53,737 nucleotides of DNA from Myxococcales bacterium (GCA_012959805.1 DUCN01000132.1:1-53737); one strand, 5' to 3'; positions 18,201 to 25,529 are shown, numbered from the stretch's first letter. Notes: generated by a model from the sequence alone, not told the origin. Numbers and translations: made by a program.

Positions 18201-18308
18201 CGCGACAAACGAAGTCTGCGCCGAGGCACCGATGGCGGTAAAGGACACAGCGGAGACGACGATCAGCGCAGCCACAAATGAACGAAAGCCCTGGCATCGC
18301 AATAACAT
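15207..18308 (-). CDS. Secreted beta-propeller/dihaem cytochrome c protein with C-terminal anchor
   Basis: 1033 residues from ATG 18308, chosen because GGAG lies 7 bases upstream and a Sec signal peptide follows (cut near GASAQ); the open frame extends 510 bases further without support. The N-terminal half has YVTN-type beta-propeller repeats (VLSPDGSQVFAVNTPDNTLE and others). The second half has two c-type haem sites, CSSCH (about 538) and CDGCH (about 729), with HWRGDRADGFFG and MKVPHNRN, as in dihaem peroxidase/MauG-like domains. Near the C-terminus are DTDGDGFDDG-type calcium repeats. The end is a PLLGP motif, a hydrophobic helix and KRR, a tripartite sorting-like signal. It is probably a surface or periplasmic redox protein. 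The substrate is unknown. Confidence 0.88.
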   Translation of the reverse strand: MLLRCQGFRSFVAALIVVSAVSFTAIGASAQTSFVAFESGHVRPIVLSPDGSQVFAVNTPDNTLEIFDVGAGGLTFASSVPVGMEPVAVAARTNTEVWVVNHLSDSVSIIDLSGPVPILSRTLLVGDEPRDLVFAGTGGNRAFISTAHRGQHRTHSSISSVFGAGNPASPRFTTPGIDRADVWVFDALTLGNEIGGLPVEVLTFFSDTPRALATDGTTVYVAAFMSGNQTATVNQFFVGGSIVSGCALGGLGQGMPGPSDNANGDPAPITGLIVKRMGASWIDALGCNWNSTIPFSSGFLLPDNDVFAVDANTLIKGTVFSSVGTILFNMVVNPASGKVYVTNTDSPNHIRFEGPGDHGGSTVQGRLSETRVTILDPSGPSQDIQHLNQHIVYADLHTDAGANHAAINGQIPHSLATPMLPTISADGSKIYIPAFGSSKIGVFTQAELEDPAFEANYDPTVQSADYLSTTGGGPSGVALDEVNNRIYVTTRFNNSVEVIELGSGTTSQILTLHNPEPASILAGRPFLYDAVLTSGNGEASCSSCHIFGDFDSLAWNLGDPDGGVGTNNQPQPDPLLQLAGPTESFHSMKGPMTTQTLRGLSTHGAMHWRGDRADGFFGTDPCTEPGYSQLNATQAPCDEDHAFRNFIVAFEGLVGKDGTITTAEVQLFADFMLQVQLPPSPVRALDNSLANPAAPAPSEQRGSDVWFACGPGTTECAQLDANASDTVEDCDGCHSLDPLNGFFGAGGEESFEGTGAPQHMKVPHNRNMYQKLGFFGVGGNQVRGTGFLHDGSVDTLKTFVGAGAFTFSADPVIQNQSEDDLEAFMLAFPTDIAPIVGQQVTIGPANFAIADVNSRITTIDAQAGSAFESSVLGGVVTQCDVIVKTVEGGVEKGYFSASGGTYTPDDNGPAISEAVLRAKANPGGDAQTLTYTAVPPGSGQRMGIDRDEDTLGNGVETNTGTFVDANDTGTDPALADTDGDGFDDGVEVSAGTDPTNSLSFPGSVPLLGPLSVLVLGGGLLTAMRVGLKRRSTR

Positions 18309-18832
18309 TTCACTTCTCCAATTCATCGCGTTTCCTGTACATGTCGTCTTTCGACGATCCGACTCGACCACTTCACACACTCCTACCAAGCGTTCACTCG
18401 GTAACGAACGAAGTCCACGCCCCTCGGTCGGCATGGCGATCCACCCGACCAGACAGAAGCAAGGGGGCCGCCTCGAGTCAGCTAAACGGCAGTTCAGGCA
18501 CGTTGGATTTGATTCTAATCCGATCGACTCTAAAAATTGCACAAATTGGGCGCGCCTGGCAATAAGCGTGAAATTGCCCGCGGGCATCCAGTTCAGCGGC
18601 GCGAGGCCGCGGTCACGGTGGTGGTCGATCGCTCTGGCCCGGCCTTTCTTTCGGCGGTTCGTCAGTTTTCTGCGCCTCGAGCGGACGTGGGCTTCCAGTC
18701 TCTCGATCCACGCCGACACTGAGTGCGGGATTTTGGACCCTAAATATTTGATTTTACAGTACCCAATCCGGCTCAATCCAGAATTGTCAGGATTTCTTGG
18801 GTTGATTCCGAAGTTCAATTTGCTCTGCGGTG

Positions 18833-18861
18833 TTGATGGAATGACTCGGATGGTGCAGAAT
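18833..18861 (+). promoter_or_regulatory. Candidate promoter of the cold shock gene
   Basis: TTGATG (18833-18838), a 17-base spacer and CAGAAT (18856-18861); each hexamer matches four of six consensus positions. A start near 18868 would give a leader of about 70 bases. Long leaders are usual for csp genes. Confidence 0.35.
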
Positions 18862-18890
18862 TAGTCCAGCTTCGCGTTTCAGCGATGCAG

Positions 18891-18906
18891 GCATGCAGCA
18901 GCATGC
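18891..18906 (+). promoter_or_regulatory. Hairpin in the csp leader
   Basis: GCATGC, a four-base AGCA loop, then GCATGC again: a 6-bp perfect stem placed 33 bases before the csp ATG and 16 bases before its AAGGTGAG ribosome binding site. Leaders of csp mRNAs often fold in a temperature-dependent way, so a role in translation control is possible. Confidence 0.35.
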
Positions 18907-18939
18907 GATTTAGAAGCAACATAAGGTGAGATCAAGTAC

Positions 18940-19146
18940 ATGCGAGTAAGCGGAACGGTAAAGTGGTTCAACGACGAAAAAGGCTTCGGATTTATCACGC
19001 GCGATGACGGAGAAAAGGACGTATTCTGTCATCACAGCGCCATCCAGGGCGAAGGCTTCAAAAGTCTAGCCGAGGGTGCGAAGGTTGAGTTCGATGTAGT
19101 AGACGGCCAAAAAGGCCCGGCTGCCGAGAACGTCGTCAACATCTAG
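18940..19146 (+). CDS. Cold shock-like RNA-binding protein
   Basis: 68 residues, a single cold shock domain and a normal family length. RNP1 is KGFGFI and RNP2 is DVFCHHSAI. The usual VFVHFSAI is changed to VFCHHSAI, with an unusual Cys-His-His. The N-terminus [16 protein letters not shown] is canonical. AAGGTGAG lies 9 bases upstream of the ATG and a clear terminator follows, so the gene is monocistronic. It should bind single-stranded RNA or DNA as a chaperone in the cytoplasm. Whether it is cold-induced cannot be told from the sequence. Confidence 0.95.
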   Translation: MRVSGTVKWFNDEKGFGFITRDDGEKDVFCHHSAIQGEGFKSLAEGAKVEFDVVDGQKGPAAENVVNI

Positions 19147-19174
19147 GCCTCGGAAAAAACAACGAGACCAAGGA

Positions 19175-19202
19175 CCCCGCCAGTTCATTCTGGTGGGGTT
19201 TT
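19175..19202 (+). terminator. Rho-independent terminator of the csp gene
   Basis: CCCCGCCAG, loop TTCATT, CTGGTGGGG: a 9-bp stem with one G-U pair, followed at once by TTTT and a T-rich stretch. It begins 28 bases after the csp stop. Confidence 0.88.
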
Positions 19203-19289
19203 CTCGTTTGCATTCGGCGACTCCCTCTTTCGCCACTCCTCGACCGGTCATTGCTGACTGGTGATGGGCGATTCCGGTGCCGACTGTGT

Positions 19290-19366
19290 TGGTGCCCCCG
19301 GCAGGACTCGAACCTGCGACGCACGAATTAGGAATCCGACGCTCTATCCATCTGAGCTACGGGGGC
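19290..19366 (-). tRNA. tRNA-Arg (anticodon CCT)
   Basis: 77 bases on the minus strand. The 7-bp acceptor stem GCCCCCG/CGGGGGC is perfect, the D arm carries GCTC/GAGC, and the T arm is GCAGG-TTCGAGT-CCTGC. The anticodon loop TTCCTAA gives CCT, which reads AGG. The CCA end is encoded (discriminator A). The anticodon stem is weaker, with a G-T pair and one end mismatch. It stands alone. Confidence 0.93.
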
Positions 19367-19477
19367 TCAAGCCGCAGCCTAGCAAAGCGGATTGTCGAGG
19401 GTCTCTTGCGCACTCTCGTCCCGACCGCACGGACAAGGCGCACCTACCTGGCACATACGATGCAATTTGGCGGCAAT

Positions 19478-20031
19478 CCCTCAATGCCTATTAGACTGAC
19501 GCTTGCGTCCGCGATGAAATCGAATTCCACTACCCACCGTAGATCGATTTCAGGACCGGCAAGGTCATCGGTGCCGAACCGCTTGTACCCTGGGCGATGG
19601 ATCACAAGAGGCGCCCCTCGGAAAGCCGCGTACTGGGCGAGTTCCCGTGAAAAACCCTGTCGCTTGGCAGTGAACATTTCGCCACTCCAGTTCGAACAAG
19701 ACGATGTCTTCTCGGTTGCCGTAGATGCGCTCAAGCGGGCCGGGCTGCCACCAGAACTTCTCGATCTCAAAATCACCGAGAGCCTGCTCTTGCGCGATGA
19801 CGCCATTGCCAGCCAATCGACGTCTTGAAACTCGATCGCTTGTTGATCGAAACCGTCGCCCCTGACGGCGAGGGCGGCCTGCTTCTGGCCAACGTCATTC
19901 GCATGGCACAGGACCTCTCCCTCCACCCGATCCCGGAAGGCGTTTCACACGCCGACCAAGCGGACTTTCTCGCCGTGAACGGATGTCGCGAGATGCAGGC
20001 ATTCTTTTTCCGGCAGCCATTCCTGGCCTAG
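19478..20031 (+). pseudogene. Decayed EAL-domain (cyclic-di-GMP phosphodiesterase) gene
   Basis: EAL-domain similarity is spread over several frames. About 19513-19600 reads DEIEFHYPP, then a TAG stop (19540-19542) where Gln is normal, then IDFRTGKVIGAEPLVPW, in which the EAL motif itself has become EPL. After a frameshift (between about 19610 and 19660) comes LAVNISPLQFEQDDV and LLDLKITESLLL to about 19800. The next piece, VLKLDRLLIETV and EGVSHADQADFLAVNGC, resumes in another frame to TAG 20029-20031. The DDFGTGYSSL loop between the last two pieces is deleted. With a nonsense codon, frameshifts and lost catalytic residues it cannot be functional. No GGDEF part remains. Confidence 0.82.
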
Positions 20032-20071
20032 TCTTTCGGGAGAAACTCGAACTGGACTGAGCGCAAGTCGA

Positions 20072-20869
20072 TCAATCCGGCCGCGGTAGGAACGCCAGCG
20101 GATTATGTGGGGTTTCAGATCGACGAATCTCAAAATGGACATGCGGCCCCGTCGACCTTCCTGTCGAGCCGACCAGCGCGATCGTCTGACCACGCTCGAC
20201 GAATGCGCCCTTTCGAACAAGAAGCTTGCTCGCATGGGCGTAAACCGTTCGATACGCGCCGGCGTGTTTCACGATCACGACCTTGCCGTACCCACTAAGC
20301 CGGCCACTATGGATAACACGCCCGGATTCGGCTGCGTGAATGGGGGTTCCACGGGAAGCCGCGACGTCAATTCCTTCGTGAGGTCGTCCCTTTCTCATGC
20401 CAAACCGCGAGCTGAGTCGCCCTCTAACCGGCCATGCGAATCGAAGCGAAGTCTGTGCACGCGCGACGTTTTGAGCAAGTCGTCTGGCTTTCTCTGAATC
20501 GGTTCGCGCGTTCGGGCGCCGATTGGCCAACCCTCGCTGTGCGGTATTCATTTTTCGGCGAACGCCGGGGATGAAGAGGCGTTGGCCGATTTTCAATTCG
20601 GTCACATCGCGAACACCATTGATGCGGGCCACCTGCTTCGGATCCACACCATAACGGAGACTAATCCGGTAGAGATTCTCGCCAGCAGCCACGCGATGAA
20701 TCAACCCAGGGCCCGTCCCGGCTGGTCCCGCACATCCGATACTGAAAACGCTCAGGGCCAACCCGATGGCGAGCGTCAGAATCAGGCCCATCGGGAGCGC
20801 GATCCGCGATGCGGAGACTCGCTCGGGCCGAAGGCCGTCGGGATGAATTGTTGAAATAATCTGCGACAT
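20072..20869 (-). CDS. LysM/M23 peptidoglycan endopeptidase lipoprotein (NlpD/EnvC-like)
   Basis: About 265 residues from ATG 20869. The N-terminus has a hydrophobic segment ending in FSIGCAGPAG, a weak lipobox, so it is probably an outer-membrane lipoprotein. A LysM domain follows (HRVAAGENLYRISLRYGVDP to IGQRLFIPG), then a basic linker and a C-terminal M23 domain (SRFGMRKGRPHEGIDVAA, YAHASKLLVRKG, GPHVHFEIR). All zinc and catalytic residues (H-x3-D, H-x-H and the preceding His) are present, unlike E. coli NlpD, so it should itself cleave peptidoglycan cross-links. It is the last of three co-directional envelope genes. Confidence 0.92.
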   Translation of the reverse strand: MSQIISTIHPDGLRPERVSASRIALPMGLILTLAIGLALSVFSIGCAGPAGTGPGLIHRVAAGENLYRISLRYGVDPKQVARINGVRDVTELKIGQRLFIPGVRRKMNTAQRGLANRRPNARTDSEKARRLAQNVARAQTSLRFAWPVRGRLSSRFGMRKGRPHEGIDVAASRGTPIHAAESGRVIHSGRLSGYGKVVIVKHAGAYRTVYAHASKLLVRKGAFVERGQTIALVGSTGRSTGPHVHFEIRRSETPHNPLAFLPRPD

Positions 20870-20924
20870 GATTCGCCGACACCCCCATGAATCTGAAGGT
20901 GAATGACGGGGGGTCAGGGCACGA

Positions 20925-21320
20925 CTAGAGTGTAGGTTGTCCGGGCTGGGAAGGCTGGACCGCGCTCCATTTCGAGAGTGGGCTGAGTAGTCCATTTCGA
21001 TCGAGGGCGCCGACGGCGATGAATGCATCTCCGTCGGACGAGACAATCGCCGTATAGAGACGCAGCGAGCCAAGAAGCTGGCCTGCCGGAATACCCACGT
21101 CCACCTGCCGCGCGAAATCGACCGCCCCGCTTTCCGGCGAGATGACAATGCTGAAGCTCTGGATCGAACTGGGATCTGCGTGTCCCCAGCTTATTTCGCG
21201 AAGCGCATCAGCGGCCAGTGCCGGTCGCGCCAACACCAGAAATGCGAGTACGGCCAACGGCAAGAGAATATTCGCCCAATTGGCCTTGGCCGGCGATCGG
21301 CCCCATCGAATTTGATTCAT
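20925..21320 (-). CDS. Small secreted fibronectin-III-like protein
   Basis: 131 residues from ATG 21320, which overlaps the upstream stop as ATGA and has a G-rich ribosome binding site. A Sec signal peptide ending in ARPALAAD is followed by a single beta-rich domain of about 90 residues (SWGHADPSSIQSFSIVIS, then DAFIAVGALDRNGLLSPLSK). This matches the strand pattern of fibronectin type III domains, with the typical W-hydrophobic and AYD/ALD-x-G-x-S elements. The tail is Gln/Pro-rich. The ligand is unknown. It is translationally coupled to the gene before it. Confidence 0.7.
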   Translation of the reverse strand: MNQIRWGRSPAKANWANILLPLAVLAFLVLARPALAADALREISWGHADPSSIQSFSIVISPESGAVDFARQVDVGIPAGQLLGSLRLYTAIVSSDGDAFIAVGALDRNGLLSPLSKWSAVQPSQPGQPTL

Positions 21321-22114
21321 GATTCCCCCCCGAGATCTGCCAGGCACGGCCCGTCGCTGCTCGTCGAGCATACCATCGCATCGACCCCCGAAGTACTCAA
21401 GAAGACGTTTTCGGTCGCGGAAGCGTCCAGTTCGCTGAATTGGGCTTCTCCGAGTGGGGAAAAAGCATGAATCTCGGCGATTGCAGTGGCGGCATGAAGA
21501 CGGCCGATGGCATTGACGTAGCCGCTTTCAGGGTCAAATCTTGTGGGCTCCACCTCGATGCATTCGGGATGGCCTTCTAGTGGCGAGCAATAGAAATGGG
21601 TCTTCAGACCGAAGAGCCCTCTCGGCTTGCGGAATCCGGCGGGATCGATGGTGGTCATCTCGACGCGGATATCGACCATTGTGGAGGCCCGAATCAGCCC
21701 GAACGAGATCCGTTCCCGAATACGACCCGAAAACGCTGCTCTTAGAACATGACCTGTTCGCGGGTCGAGATGCCACACAAAATCGCTGAAGGTCCCGGAA
21801 ACGGTTTCAGAACCGTTTGCGCGGAGCTGAGCCTCAATTCCCTCCGCGGGAACTCGAATCCGGACGATGGCCTGATCGGGTGCCCGATCTAGATACGCGC
21901 GTCGACGTCCACTCCAGCTTGAATCGAGCTGGCCAGGCGCGTTGGGTGGGGAGTTCTCAAAGCGAACTTCGACCCAGCGCGGCGTCGGATCCTGCAGATC
22001 GAGCGGGGCCGCGATGGCTCCAGCCACTCCCATCAAGAAGACGGACACGACAGCCAAAATTCGGCTACCCCGCGCGATCCACGTCAGCTCGATCGATCTT
22101 CGATTAGTTCCCAT
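21317..22114 (-). CDS. Secreted protein of unknown function
   Basis: 265 residues. A Sec signal peptide (RILAVVSVFLMGVAGAIAAP) is followed by a beta-rich domain with no recognised motif. Cysteines occur in the pairs FYCSPLEGHPEC and VCSTSSDGPC, probably forming disulfides in the periplasm or outside the cell. It is the first gene of a three-gene operon with the FN3-like protein (4-base overlap) and the LysM/M23 peptidase. An envelope role is inferred from these neighbours. The family is not recognised. Confidence 0.65.
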   Translation of the reverse strand: MGTNRRSIELTWIARGSRILAVVSVFLMGVAGAIAAPLDLQDPTPRWVEVRFENSPPNAPGQLDSSWSGRRRAYLDRAPDQAIVRIRVPAEGIEAQLRANGSETVSGTFSDFVWHLDPRTGHVLRAAFSGRIRERISFGLIRASTMVDIRVEMTTIDPAGFRKPRGLFGLKTHFYCSPLEGHPECIEVEPTRFDPESGYVNAIGRLHAATAIAEIHAFSPLGEAQFSELDASATENVFLSTSGVDAMVCSTSSDGPCLADLGGES

Positions 22115-22346
22115 GACCGCCTGTGAAGTTGAATCGATCCCCTTTTCCCGAATGGGTGAGCTGCAAAACCTGTACCGCGCCGGGTGCCTTCACGATGGAC
22201 AGCGCCCATCGCCAGACCCAATGGAACGCGCCTGATCCGGCACATGGGGCTTTCTGGGAAAAATTTTGGCTGAACTTGCACATCCCCCGAGTGCACTTCC
22301 TTCCTGCAAGAGTCTGCGTAGGTGGCTATTGTGAACAACCGTCATC

Positions 22347-22374
22347 GGTCGATCGAGGGATCACCCGATCGACC
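22347..22374. promoter_or_regulatory. 28-bp interrupted palindrome, candidate operator
   Basis: GGTCGATCG, a 10-base spacer, then CGATCGACC: a perfect 9-bp inverted repeat. It lies in the 381-base divergent region, 122 bases upstream of the MDR gene. Arm length and spacing suit a dimeric repressor such as a TetR or GntR-type protein, but no such regulator is encoded next to it. The rest of 22115-22495 has no clear promoter. Confidence 0.45.
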
Positions 22375-22495
22375 AACGACGCCTGTAAGTCCACACAATG
22401 CGCCACAGCGTCAATACGAATAATCGATTCGCATTTCTATCCATCCGAGTCGTCGGCGAACGAAATCACGCCGACGCATTCACTATGAGGTCAGT

Positions 22496-23656
22496 ATGTC
22501 ACGCGCTTACGCCATCACCGCAGAAGCCATCGCCGCCGAACGTGCCAGGGTCGATGACGACCTGGATCGCGTCGATCTCGCGAGTGTCATCGCACTCGAT
22601 GAACTGGAATTGGCCGAGGTGACGCCCACCGACGTCAAAATTCGAATTCTCGTTGTATCTGCCGAACATAACATTGCCCATGCCGCCTTGGCCGATACGG
22701 TGAACATCGCCGATATGCGAGGTGGCAAGATCTATCCTGGAAATTCGGCGGTTGGCGAAGTCGTCGAAGTCGGTCGCGACGTGAAGCGCTTCAAGCTCGG
22801 CGACATCGTCGTGACCCATTGTAATGGCGCCCCTGACCTAGAAGGGTATCCGCTTCGGATTTGGGCCTATGACCAACCCGGATCGGTCGGCTGGTATGCA
22901 GAGGAAGCCGTCGTCGGAGACTGGCAGCTCGTCCACGCCCCCCTCGATTGCGGTCTAAATCTATGGGAGATCGCCGCCCTGCCGCTTCGTGCGCCGACTG
23001 CGTATCACCTCTGGCGCCGCGCCGAGGGCATCTTTCGGCTTAAGGTGCCGCAGGAACGTCGTGGAACCATGAACGTTCTCGCTTTTGGCGGAGGCGTCTC
23101 GGAACTTTTCCTGATGCTGGCTAAACATCGTGGTCACAACGCTTACTTCTGCTCCGGCAGTGCGCCACGGCGCGCCGCACTCGAAAAACAGGGTATCGTC
23201 GGTATCAATCAGAAGCAGTTCAATCGTTTTGCAGAAAGATCCGACGTCAAGGCGTTCAACAAAGAAGTGAAAAGCATCACCGGCGGTGAGAGTATGCACA
23301 TCGTCTGCGACATGCTTCGCGGTCCGGTCTTTCCGGCAGGAATCGCCGCCGCCGCCCGGCATGGCGTCAACATTTCTGCGGGTTGGCAGCTTTCAACCGT
23401 GATCTCGTACAACTCCGCCGGGGCATCGACAAAGCAACTCACCCTCGACCACACGCACTATGAAACACTGGCTGGAATCGAAGCCGCGACCTCACTCTAC
23501 GGTTCCGTTTTTAAACCGACGATTCACGACGAGATCTACAGCTTCGAAGATCTGCCGCGGGCGATGGTCGAAATGCAGGCCAATCAACAAAGTGGCATCC
23601 CGATCATTCGAGTTGCCAATGATATGCCTGAATCGGTAGCGGCTCTCATCCCCTAG
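22496..23656 (+). CDS. MDR-superfamily (zinc-less alcohol dehydrogenase/quinone reductase-like) oxidoreductase
   Basis: 386 residues with a GroES-like N-terminal half (IYPGNSAVGEVVEVGRDVKRFKLGDIVVTH) and a Rossmann half (VLAFGGGVSELFLMLAKHRG). The first feature, GNSAVGEVVEVG, is the MDR signature. The catalytic-zinc ligands of alcohol dehydrogenases are not obvious and the nucleotide loop AFGGGVSE is unusual, so the substrate cannot be predicted; an enoyl or quinone reductase is one option. ATG 22496 has GAGG 5 bases before it. It is followed 66 bases later by a PLP decarboxylase on the same strand, forming a two-gene operon behind the palindrome at 22347. Confidence 0.78.
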   Translation: MSRAYAITAEAIAAERARVDDDLDRVDLASVIALDELELAEVTPTDVKIRILVVSAEHNIAHAALADTVNIADMRGGKIYPGNSAVGEVVEVGRDVKRFKLGDIVVTHCNGAPDLEGYPLRIWAYDQPGSVGWYAEEAVVGDWQLVHAPLDCGLNLWEIAALPLRAPTAYHLWRRAEGIFRLKVPQERRGTMNVLAFGGGVSELFLMLAKHRGHNAYFCSGSAPRRAALEKQGIVGINQKQFNRFAERSDVKAFNKEVKSITGGESMHIVCDMLRGPVFPAGIAAAARHGVNISAGWQLSTVISYNSAGASTKQLTLDHTHYETLAGIEAATSLYGSVFKPTIHDEIYSFEDLPRAMVEMQANQQSGIPIIRVANDMPESVAALIP

Positions 23657-23722
23657 TTCCGATTGAAGTGTTGATGCATGGGGCGGGCATATTGCGGAGC
23701 GCATGCATGATTGGAGGTTAAA

Positions 23723-24994
23723 GTGGCATCTCAGCGAGCCCGACTACCGGAGAAAAGCGAGATCTGGGAACATCTTCGGGAGCGCCTAACGGCATTGGGT
23801 GCCGATGACGTCGACTGGCGAAACAAGAAAACCGCGGTCTATGTTTTCCATCCCGGCGATGACGTTCTCAATGTCGCCAAGGAAGCCTACGCGCTCTACC
23901 AATCGGAAAATGCACTCGGGCCGGCAGCCTTCCCGAGTTTGCGCCGGATGGAAGAAGACGTCATTGGGATTGCGCTGAATCTCTTTCATTGTCCTGAAGA
24001 CGGCGATGAAACAGGCGCTGGCAACATGACGTCTGGCGGGACGGAGAGCATCATTCTCGCGACGAAGACCTGCCGCGACGCGGCAGCAGCCAAGGGGATC
24101 GACGTTCGAGGCGCCTCCATCGTTGTGCCTCGAACCGCCCATCTGGCCTTTGACAAGGCGGCGCATTATCTCGGTCTCGAAATTCGTCGCATCGATGTGA
24201 CCTCGGATTATCTCGCGGACCCGGTTGCCATGCGAGCCGCCATCGACGAGCGAACAATCATGCTCGTCGGCTCGGCGCCCTGCTTTCCCTATGGCCTGGT
24301 CGATCCGATTCCCGCCCTTTCCGAAGTCGCCCTGGACTGTGATGTCTGGCTGCATGTCGATGCCTGCGTCGGCGGATACCTGAATCCGTTCGCAGAGCTC
24401 GAGGGCGTTTCACTTCCGGAATGGGATTTCCGCGTGGAAGGGGTGCGGACAATTTCCGCCGACCTGCATAAGTATGGGTACGCGGCCAAAGGCGCCTCGA
24501 CGATCTTGCATCGCAGTGCCGAACAACATGCTCACCAACTCTTTTCGGCAGACAACTGGCCTGCCGGCGCGATGACCACCCCCACGGTCGCGGGGACTCG
24601 ACCCGGCGGAGCGATCGCTTCGGCATGGGCTGTGCTGCACTATCTCGGTGTCGAGGGTTATCGCGAGAAGACCCGTCGAATCCTCAACGCCCGCCGTCGG
24701 ATTGCCAAAGGGGTTGAAGATCTAGGACTGCGCGCACACGGCGATCCCAATCTTTGTTTGATCTCCTTTGGACCGGTCGAGGGTGATGATCTGTCAATCT
24801 TCGGAGTCTGGAAGGGCATGCATGATCGCGGCTGGTTCAGCGGCGTCGTCCAAAATCCCAATGGAATTCATCTGATGCTCTCCCCCTCCCATGACGAGGT
24901 TGCAGACAGGTACCTGAAGGACCTCAAAACATCTATTGACATCGCGCGTGGAGGCGAGGACGGCCATGTTGCCGCTCCCACACGCTATGCCTGA
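23723..24994 (+). CDS. PLP-dependent decarboxylase/lyase (sphingosine-1-phosphate lyase-like)
   Basis: 423 residues from GTG 23723, which has GGAGG 5 bases upstream; a TTG at 23711 overlaps that ribosome binding site and is rejected. Fold-type I group II decarboxylase motifs are present: GNMTSGGTESIILA (phosphate and ring binding), HVDACVGGYLNPF (Asp to the pyridine N) and SADLHKYGYAAKGAS with the Schiff-base Lys. The VDACVGG and HKYGYAAKG forms are closer to sphingosine-1-phosphate lyase than to glutamate decarboxylase. The substrate is unknown. It lacks the N-terminal membrane helix of eukaryotic lyases and should be cytosolic. It pairs with the MDR oxidoreductase upstream. Confidence 0.87.
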   Translation: MASQRARLPEKSEIWEHLRERLTALGADDVDWRNKKTAVYVFHPGDDVLNVAKEAYALYQSENALGPAAFPSLRRMEEDVIGIALNLFHCPEDGDETGAGNMTSGGTESIILATKTCRDAAAAKGIDVRGASIVVPRTAHLAFDKAAHYLGLEIRRIDVTSDYLADPVAMRAAIDERTIMLVGSAPCFPYGLVDPIPALSEVALDCDVWLHVDACVGGYLNPFAELEGVSLPEWDFRVEGVRTISADLHKYGYAAKGASTILHRSAEQHAHQLFSADNWPAGAMTTPTVAGTRPGGAIASAWAVLHYLGVEGYREKTRRILNARRRIAKGVEDLGLRAHGDPNLCLISFGPVEGDDLSIFGVWKGMHDRGWFSGVVQNPNGIHLMLSPSHDEVADRYLKDLKTSIDIARGGEDGHVAAPTRYA

Positions 24995-25314
24995 GTCCGC
25001 CAAAGCGTCGGCGGCATCGTAAGTTCTGATCTGAATCGACGGAAGCAATTGGCTTCGGCTCATCAACGGCTTGGCCTGCCTCCGGTCATCGCTCAGTTGC
25101 TGGCGATTCCGATGTTGGGTTGCCCGAATGATGGTCCGACGAGCTCTGGCCGGGGCGCCTCTGGTTGAGTCGCCCCGGTCCTCGATCTGGCTGATATGGC
25201 GACCGTGCCGAGTAGTCTCATTCGGGTACACGGCTCCACACGCGTCGGCGCCCTCTCGATCATCGTCGGCGGTCCCGAACTCACGACACAGGCCGCCTCA
25301 TTAGTGCCGATTGA

Positions 25315-25386
25315 CCTTTTGTCTCCAGCCTCTACCAGCTCAATAACACGCTTCCTGAATTCAGGCGGATAACCCCTTCGTGCCAT
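25315..25386 (-). mobile_element. 5' remnant of an IS3-type transposase orfA
   Basis: The first 24 codons on the minus strand (MARRGYPPEFRKRVIELVEA) match the start of IS3/IS2-type OrfA helix-turn-helix proteins. After that the similarity stops abruptly, although the frame stays open to 25093 with unrelated sequence. No inverted repeats or orfB are found nearby, so it is a scrap of an old insertion. The flanking stretch 24995-25314 holds nothing recognisable. Confidence 0.6.
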
Positions 25387-25529
25387 AGCGACCTCCGATC
25401 TCGATTATGGCAGCAGAATCCAAATATCTCCCTCCGTTCAACCCGGGGCGGGCCAGAGTCTCCGGGAAAGCCGAGGCGGTTCAATCGGGGGGTTGTGCGA
25501 TTCGTAAAGGCCCCGTTCGGGGCGTGGGA

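Larger units (their letters stand above)
18309..18939. other. Long intergenic region upstream of divergent propeller and cold shock genes
   Basis: 631 bases. The first part is the leader of the propeller gene. The open frame on the minus strand continues to 18818, but its translation is Arg-rich and has no domain similarity, so I do not count it as coding. The last 110 bases hold the putative csp promoter and leader hairpin. In the middle (about 18730-18790) is an AT-rich patch. Nothing else is recognisable. Confidence 0.5.

Noticed and set aside
18309..18818. 170-codon N-terminal extension of the propeller-cytochrome protein
   Set aside because: Arg-rich and unlike any domain, whereas a good ribosome binding site and signal peptide mark ATG 18308.
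22123..22488. 121-codon plus-strand frame in the divergent region before the MDR gene
   Set aside because: Cys/His/Trp scattered without pattern, and it contains the palindrome; no ribosome binding site.
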